The notes below the pieces were generated by a model. It ran no database searches. It was not told the origin of the DNA and saw only the letters and a program-made list of their open reading frames with translations. The position numbers and the translations under genes were made by a program. 64,000 nt of DNA from Flabesymbios commensalis (taxonomy: Eukaryota > Annelida > Polychaeta > Terebellida > Flabelligeridae), in NCBI GenBank assembly GCA_964017125.1, contig OZ024902.1, forward strand, positions 106,436,560 to 106,500,559, in the 5' to 3' direction. Positions 61,501 through 64,000 of the stretch are shown here, one piece after another; the stretch's first letter is position 1, and every line of letters starts with the position of its first letter.

Positions 61501-63081
61501 TTGTTATTTGCCGCCGGCTACTCGGGTGTTTGTTATACCCAGCAAACACAAAACAAAACAAAATGTCGGCCTTTCGACGTTGGTCCAACATTGTACAAAT
61601 GTTTCGTGTTTGCTGGGTATGTGTTGTGAGTAGGTGTCGGCGTCCACACACGGTTCACATCTAAGAAGGTGCTATGCGCGGTGAAAATCCACTCAAATAC
61701 ATTTAATGGAACCAATTATATTTTAAAGCTGGCCCAGCTTCGCAGACGGTAGGCTACAATTAAACCAACGTCTCGTGTCGTCTGGATAATCTCCAGCTGA
61801 ACATGATAGTACGAGATGAATAATCCGCACCATGCCATAAATCATTTGAAGAACAATCTTGTATAGGCCTATATGTTTATAAGTCAATTATTTAAACTAG
61901 TCTGGCATACTTTCTGTGCGCGTGTATTGACTTAAAATATAAATACAATCGTATGTGTTTTAGATATGGATTAAAACAATATTAAAAGTGAATAATTTTT
62001 CCACAAGACATGTGGTCTAATGACACCCACAATACTGATTTAATTATCTTGCGACAATTAATCGACCACGACATGGGAACTATCACATATTATTCCGTAT
62101 ACATATACACTGACTTGTATTGAAATCCTTCCAAACCTCAAAAGAAAGAATCGCCATAAAGCAGGAAACGGAAGGGATGCCCTAAACAAATAACAATATG
62201 ACACTCAACATTTGCAGTGACATTTGAGCGTTGGTGTGGTGCTGTTAGCGTGACACCTTTAATATTTAGTTATAGCACGTCAAGCAAGTGCTGACATTTA
62301 ATTGACTGAGTGATAGCGTAATTTAGAATATGTTAAAGTATTTAACTGTGATCAATACAGGTGCGTGCTTACATATTTAAGCGGACGTTATAAAAGTGCA
62401 CCTTATGTTGTCCTAAAATACTTAGCATTAAAGAAGTAATACATACTGATATGTAGGTATAGGTAACCTGGATCACACATCATAGTGAAAGGCAATGTAA
62501 TATCTTTTTTTATATTTGGCTCTCATACAATGTCAGATAATGAAACTTAGATTAAAAACCAATAAAACTAGAGATTTTCGGCTCAAGATAAGTGTAACCA
62601 GTGTAACGGGGTTTATATTACCACAACTGATACTTTGTGTCTGGTGCGTTATTTCGTATGACTGCATGACGGTGGTTGCAGGACAGTGACTGAACGTGCA
62701 CACCATAGCTTTTGGGCCTAGATTATCTGTCTATGATGGCTTACATTGGTCCCACATATTCTGATCCAGAAATGTCATCCAGCCTACCCATAATTGCTAA
62801 CTCACTCTCTCTGACTAGTGCGACATTATGATACCTAATATCTTTATGATAGTACCATTGTGTTACAGTATTATATTACAATTAGTTGGTTTTGGCGACG
62901 TTTTGCTTAAATAGTTGAGAAGATACTCTGTTCTGTTTTATCTAAAAAAAACATTATTTAGGTTACTTATATTGAGATTATTGTTAGATCGTCGTTAATA
63001 TATTTTACTATTTTTTATTTTTTAGGCGTCTCAGCCTGAGGCCCACCGCTGAAGAGCTTCAGCAAAAAAATATTTTGCACG
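34258..63081 (+). CDS. PHACTR: PHACTR orthologue, phosphatase and actin regulator, 3' end outside window
   Basis: Nine exons join in one open frame of 549 codons. Family knowledge: PHACTR proteins bind G-actin through RPEL repeats and protein phosphatase 1 through the extreme C-terminus, linking actin monomer level to dephosphorylation of cytoskeletal targets, and they shuttle between cytoplasm and nucleus. Seen here, in order: a basic start (residues 1-11); the motif LGRIFKPWKWKRRKK at about 81-95; RPEL 1 at 109-126; a Ser/Pro/Gln/His-rich middle at about 155-440 with a basic helix-like stretch at 381-407; NKENIP plus an acidic patch at 451-475; RPEL 2 at 487-510; RPEL 3 at 528-548. Order and spacing match vertebrate PHACTR1-4. 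The fourth RPEL and the PP1-binding tail are not in the window. The start is supported by an in-frame TAA at 34231. All introns are GT-AG and phase-consistent. Paralogue number cannot be assigned; invertebrates probably have one gene. Confidence 0.93.
35042..35155. mobile_element. CCCAGCAAACAC-family MITE in PHACTR intron 1
   Basis: CAACAAGCACGTGACATCAC, CAATGTTGGACAGGGCTCG, TCTGCGACGCTGACCCAACC and GTTTTGTGTTTGCTACG. The inner right arm is short. Confidence 0.6.
35247..35492. mobile_element. AAGCGCTGAAAT-family MITE in PHACTR intron 1
   Basis: AACGCTGAAATATT, ATAAATGTCTTAGTTAGCGC, GAATACCTATGTTATGGG, GGTCTACGGCCATTAGAAAT and a right end with GACGTCTACAGACGTGAGA then CCGCGCTGAAACGGTTAAT. It ends 164 bases before exon 2. 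Confidence 0.78.
35657..35845 (+). CDS. PHACTR: PHACTR exon 2, LGRIFKPWKWK basic motif
   Basis: It encodes residues 43-105. The acceptor is TTTTCAG and the donor CAAAG|GTAACT, phase 1 at both ends. The last third holds LSFLGRIFKPWKWKRRKK followed by a Lys/Glu-rich tail, very close to vertebrate PHACTR (LGRIFKPWKWRKKK). In PHACTR1 this region carries basic nuclear-import signals next to the N-terminal RPEL (family knowledge). The exon length (189) is a multiple of 3, so it could be skipped without a frame change. Confidence 0.93.
38801..39209. mobile_element. MITE with CATTTAATACCAGGGGG inverted ends
   Basis: CATTTAATACCAGGGGGTGG at the left and TTCCCCCCTGGTATTAAATG at the right are near-exact inverted repeats of ~18 bases. 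The inside is T-rich, 409 bp and non-coding. The flanking duplication is unclear. Confidence 0.8.
39857..40215 (+). mobile_element. Helentron-like 5' end with two tandem units
   Basis: AGCTCATCCGGCCTTTAGGC and CTCTGTCGTCCGTCGTTTG form the type of 5' end common in invertebrate Helentron-like elements. Two ~145-bp units follow (about 39950 and 40096) with TCACAAGA, CCCTCAATTCTTAG, GATTTCA.TTTTGTTTG and CTCGTGCCTGTGC. The 3' end is not identified. Confidence 0.6.
40543..40573. repeat. (TA)n microsatellite
   Basis: About fifteen TA repeats in a very AT-rich part of intron 2. Confidence 0.95.
40970..41076. mobile_element. CCCAGCAAACAC-family MITE, decayed, 94 bases before exon 3
   Basis: GACGCAAGTTCTTCGACAT, TTTAATGTTGGCCCACCGTC, TGCGACGCTGGTCCAACA and CGTCTCAACGTCGAGTGTT. 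The termini are lost. Confidence 0.6.
41170..41313 (+). CDS. PHACTR: PHACTR exon 3, N-terminal RPEL repeat
   Basis: It encodes residues 106-153. The acceptor is TTTTTACAG and the donor TTCA|GTACGT, phase 1 at both ends. The sequence ELDRKISLRTTREELIKRGVL is an RPEL repeat. The usual Pro after Arg is Thr (R114-T115, with E119-L120 kept); the vertebrate PHACTR N-terminal RPEL also lacks this Pro. An acidic stretch (EAEDELEESDD) follows. The exon length is 144, divisible by 3. Confidence 0.94.
41970..42490. repeat. ~500-bp interspersed repeat, second copy at 58545-59045
   Basis: Shared in order: CTGATCTTAAxTAAAAT, AAAGCACTGAAAAA, GTCATGTAAACA-type text, TCTGCCCAGCGCTGGxCCGAC, CATCACCATGTGGCCCAATG, GTGGGATACAxT and AAAATTGATGTCATCC. 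It includes an arm resembling the CCCAGCAAACAC MITE. Non-coding. Confidence 0.75.
47508..47645 (-). repeat. (AATG)n array with SINE-like flank
   Basis: About 21 AATG units (47508-47592), then on the minus strand CGCTATATAAGATTTCATTC. The same phrase next to CATT repeats at 23727-23905 suggests a SINE-like repeat with a CATT tail. Long open frames reading His-Ser-Phe-Ile repeats are artefacts. Confidence 0.8.
48026..48110. mobile_element. End fragment of AAGCGCTGAAAT-family MITE
   Basis: TTTAACCCTTTCAGTACGGG then GACAGACGTTAGACGTGAGA match the right ends of 32405-32620 and 35247-35492. Confidence 0.5.
48789..49040 (+). CDS. PHACTR: PHACTR exon 4, low-complexity linker
   Basis: It encodes residues 154-237, Ala/Glu-rich, then Ser-rich (ASSSSEE), then Gly/Asn/His-rich (NHSHHHN). 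The acceptor is TTTTCAG. Two of the three frames stop within 15 bases of the acceptor; the third is the one demanded by exon 3. The donor ATG|GTGAGTG is strong. Phase is 1 at both ends and length is 252. No domain is recognised. Confidence 0.85.
49225..49390. repeat. Interspersed repeat shared with 7060-7240
   Basis: AAACGGACAAATGACCTTGA, GAGGGTCATGGGCCAATTTA and GCGGGACATCC, as at 7084-7210. It lies in PHACTR intron 4. Confidence 0.6.
49741..50134 (+). mobile_element. Dimeric tRNA-derived SINE with (ATTC)n tail, PHACTR intron 4
   Basis: First tRNA-like unit: CAGTGGTTAGGACTG ... GTATTCGAACCCCG. Second: CCGTGACCAAGCGGTAGTGTG ... GGGATCGAATTTTGAATC. Then TGTCATCTCACCATCCTCAG, AAAGGTGGCCTGAA and a tail of about twenty ATTC repeats (50051-50134). 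TTCAAGCAT at 49731-49739 and 50135-50143 is the likely target duplication. Same family as 10609-10893. Confidence 0.87.
50351..50509 (+). CDS. PHACTR: PHACTR exon 5
   Basis: It encodes residues 238-290, with the stretch AKQIRVMLPFDEKDCNVPV. The acceptor is TTTTCCTCAG and the donor TCCG|GTAGGT, phase 1 at both ends, length 159. It is open in the frame set by exon 4. Function is unknown. It is another exon that could be included or skipped without changing frame. Confidence 0.85.
50799..51255 (+). CDS. PHACTR: PHACTR exon 6, Pro/Gln/His-rich region and basic helix
   Basis: It encodes residues 291-442 plus two bases. The acceptor is TATATTTCAG and the donor GGCAG|GTGTGT (phase 2). It holds a His/Pro-rich start, a Gln/His tract at about 317-332, a Ser/Pro-rich stretch, and RPIRSALKG followed by NKEMLQRQLEEKLRER (residues 381-407). 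The last part looks like a charged amphipathic helix or short coiled coil. It ends Gly-rich. Confidence 0.88.
53530..53592. repeat. 33-bp tandem duplication with CCAAT
   Basis: AGGCCTGCAACATTGCCACC then AATCAGCGGC occurs at 53530 and again at 53563, separated by three bases, in a local GC-rich patch (53480-53610). Confidence 0.9.
53690..53800 (+). repeat. Repeat remnant with CGAAACATCGG, hammerhead-like
   Basis: GGGCTGAGAAATCCTGCG then CCGAAACATCGGATGAC resembles the CTGATGA...CGAAAC cores seen in Penelope-like and other retroelement repeats. The CTGANGA box is altered, so activity is unlikely. Confidence 0.35.
53976..54080. mobile_element. CCCAGCAAACAC-family MITE, PHACTR intron 6
   Basis: Starts CCCAGCAAACACAAGACG. 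Centre GAGCCAGCGTCGCATACGG. Right arm CCAACATTACACCAGCATTG then CATCTCGTGTTTG. 105 bp. Confidence 0.85.
54765..54871 (+). CDS. PHACTR: PHACTR exon 7, NKEN acidic segment
   Basis: It encodes residues 443-478: GSNKENIPVGDGPDYDNLSD and further acidic residues. Vertebrate PHACTR1 has DNKENVPHESDYED at the same place, just before the RPEL cluster, which fixes the assignment. The acceptor is TTTTCCAG (phase 2) and the donor GAAA|GTGAGT (phase 1). Confidence 0.92.
55697..55892. mobile_element. TTAA-flanked MITE with long central palindrome
   Basis: Ends AGGTGATATATCACCC and GGGTGATAGATCACCT, with TTAA outside (55693-55696, 55893-55896). Its right half is a separate palindrome (55780-55852): arms of about 36 bases from CCTTATATGGGGTG to GACCCTCT that pair with one mismatch. 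Confidence 0.88.
57735..58160 (+). mobile_element. Helentron-like tandem-unit element, relative of 23199-23712
   Basis: Left end GAGCACACTCGACAATAGCC then CGCCGCCATTATTGAAC. Units of about 110-125 bp carry TTATCGCGCCCACAAGGTCA and AATTATTGACGTAAAATG. The right end is a hairpin ATAGCCCACCTTTT...AAAAGGCGGGCT (58113-58151). The phrase CGACTTGTAGTGGATGA occurs on both sides (57683, 58194), possibly older tandem units. Confidence 0.6.
58545..59045. repeat. ~500-bp interspersed repeat, copy of 41970-42490
   Basis: CTACTGATCTTAAATAAAAT, AAAGCACTGAAAAAGACG, TGTCTGCTCAACGCTGGTCC, CATCAACATGTGGCCCAATG and AAAATTGATGTCATCCCAAG, in the same order as the other copy. Confidence 0.75.
59349..59505 (+). CDS. 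PHACTR: PHACTR exon 8, RPEL 2 and start of RPEL 3
   Basis: It encodes residues 479-530 plus two bases. LAAKVQRQDSLARFLSHRP and the following ARRDLIARGVIP form the second RPEL (R498-P499, with Asp503 for the usual Glu, and L504). EKDRIAEKIYISNRLTR leads into the third. Vertebrate PHACTR1 reads LAMKVCRKDSLAIKLSNRP at this site. The acceptor is CCTTGCAG and the donor ACTAG|GTATGT, in phase 2 as expected for a split Arg codon. Confidence 0.95.
60083..60191. mobile_element. CCCAGCAAACAC-family MITE, best-preserved palindrome
   Basis: The arms CCCAGCAAACACAATACATT and AATGTATTGTGTATGCTGGG pair over almost the whole 109 bp, around the centre GGGCCGACGTCGGAGACGGC. High arm match suggests a young copy. 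Confidence 0.9.
60676..60784. mobile_element. CCCAGCAAACAC-family MITE
   Basis: CTCAGCAAACACTAGG at the left, centre ACCGTCTACGATGCTAGCCC, and GCTCAACGCTTCGTGTTTGC then TAGG at the right. 109 bp. Confidence 0.82.
60925..61232. mobile_element. AAGCGCTGAAAT-family MITE with duplicated, palindromic right end
   Basis: TTAACCCTTAAAGCGCTGAA at the left. A ~50-bp segment CTTCTTACAGTGCGGGGATC... occurs twice (about 61079 and 61129), and the second copy continues into an inverted copy, so 61137-61218 is a near-perfect palindrome ending CCCGCACTG. Confidence 0.85.
61538..61617. mobile_element. CCCAGCAAACAC-family MITE, shortened
   Basis: CCCAGCAAACACAAAACAAA at the left and GTTTCGTGTTTGCTGGG at the right, only 80 bp. 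TA lies directly outside both ends. Confidence 0.82.
61725..61786. mobile_element. Half MITE, CCCAGCAAACAC family
   Basis: AGCTGGCCCAGCTTCGCAGA, then GACGGTAGGC and AAACCAACGTCTCGTG. Only the centre and right arm. Confidence 0.5.
63026..63081 (+). CDS. PHACTR: PHACTR exon 9, RPEL 3
   Basis: It encodes residues 531-549: RRLSLRPTAEELQQKNILH, a canonical RPEL with R536-P537 and E541-L542, nearly the same as vertebrate RLSQRPTAEELEQRNIL. The acceptor is TTTTTTAG after a strong T tract, and the donor is CACG|GTAAGC, phase 1. The 56-base length matches a separate small exon for this repeat. The remaining exons lie to the right of the window. Confidence 0.95.
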
Positions 63082-63187
63082 GTAAGCTTAATTTTCATTA
63101 CATTTTCGTTAATGTTTTAATTATACTCTTGTAAGTAGTTTTATACATGTAGATAGATTCACTAATAATTAATAATGTTTAAACCTC

Positions 63188-63478
63188 TGCTAATGTACTG
63201 GTATGGTTGTTAGTAGTAGTACTTCATGCCCCCTCCTGGAGCAAGTCATTAGGGATCTGTTGGATCTGTTTCATGCTGAATAGCATGGCAAGAAAGCACT
63301 AATCTACAGCGATCATATACTGTTTGACATTAGATCTCTCACGTGGATGAATGGAGTTACCCTCAACTATTTGTTACTCTGGGGACTATCATTTCATCAA
63401 CGGATTGCACTGTTTTTAACCTACATGTATTAAAAAGTCACGATAAGCAATAATTTACTACTACTACTATTATTCCTC
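63188..63478 (+). repeat. Interspersed repeat with (TACTAC)n tail, copy of 21535-22175
   Basis: AAGCACTAATCTACAGCGAT, ATGAATGGAGTTACCCTCAA, TTTGTTACTCTGGGGACTAT and AGCAATAATTTACTACTACT match the other copy. It is shorter. It lies in PHACTR intron 9, where the window ends with no further exon seen. Confidence 0.7.
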
Positions 63479-64000
63479 TGCTAGGCTGAGGCTGTACTCT
63501 GTTCCACTGTCCGTGAGATATATTTTTGTTCACGGACCATATTTCTGAAGCTCTACAATCATGTCGACTTCTCTTCCCATTTGCCACTCAACACGTAGAA
63601 GGCTAGATACGTCCTGTGTATTTTCTTTTTTGGATAACTGTGCAGTACTGTTACCTAATTTAGGCATACTTTGTGAACACATCTCCAGAACTGCTGGATG
63701 TATTAGTCATATCGCACATATATGTGATGTAGAAGGTCCATATATGTGTCTCTTCATATAACTGTGTCTTGATCTAGGCCTAATATATACCGTAATACAT
63801 TATTTGGTGATACTGTATGTTATACTATATGAAATATTTAAACATACATGTACTTCATTGCTCATATTCATGTTTTTGTGCCAAAAATGTAATTTAAAAT
63901 ACCTGCACTACGCTGGTGTCAGCTTGCCATTTTTAGTTGAAAAAACTAATAAATGATTTGACAAGTGGAGGATCATGTTTTGGATGATGTAGCCTATACG

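Larger units (their letters stand above)
59506..63025 (+). other. PHACTR: PHACTR intron 8
   Basis: 3.5 kb. It holds four CCCAGCAAACAC-family MITEs or fragments and one AAGCGCTGAAAT MITE, all between 60.08 and 61.79 kb. 61.8-63.0 kb shows nothing recognisable. Confidence 0.7.

Overview
This is AT-rich animal DNA: multi-kilobase introns, GT-AG splicing, and a dense mix of interspersed repeats and MITEs. A marine invertebrate fits best. A deuterostome is plausible, but I cannot fix the species. No bacterial-type operons, CRISPR arrays or rRNA genes are visible.

The only host gene I can support is on the + strand from 34258 to the right edge: the 5' two-thirds of a PHACTR (phosphatase and actin regulator) orthologue. 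Nine coding exons (34258-34384, 35657-35845, 41170-41313, 48789-49040, 50351-50509, 50799-51255, 54765-54871, 59349-59505, 63026-63081) splice in one continuous frame of 549 codons. They encode a basic N-terminus, the LGRIFKPWKWK basic motif, an N-terminal RPEL repeat, a low-complexity Ser/Pro/Gln/His middle, an NKENIP acidic patch, and the second and third RPEL repeats. The last RPEL and the PP1-binding C-terminus must lie beyond 64000.

The left half (1-34 kb) is almost wholly mobile DNA. Three dispersed copies of one 2.6-2.7 kb Helentron-like (HINE-type) element lie at 1-2087 (cut by the window), 11957-14700 and 28942-31508. Each carries about 12-13 copies of a ~144-bp minisatellite. Two large foldback-type DNA transposons lie between and beside them: element A (14796-19628) and element B (24501-28455). 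They share TAGT[G/C]CA termini, 3-bp flanking repeats (TAG, TAA) and long inverted ends built of tandem units with a CAAGATGGCCGCCA core. Element B also holds the decayed minus-strand remains of a protein with EADTR / DTDV / TGCD motifs and a Cys-rich C-terminus, which could make the pair one transposon family. Other left-half repeats are a LINE reverse-transcriptase fossil (20175-21385), a dimeric tRNA-derived SINE with clear target-site duplications (10609-10893; second copy in PHACTR intron 4, 49741-50134), TTAA-flanked MITEs and many palindromic CCCAGCAAACAC MITEs.

The PHACTR introns hold the same MITE families plus further Helentron-like ends, microsatellites and strong DNA palindromes. 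The most unusual general feature is an ATGGCCGCC/GGCGGCCAT core that recurs in several unrelated repeat families.
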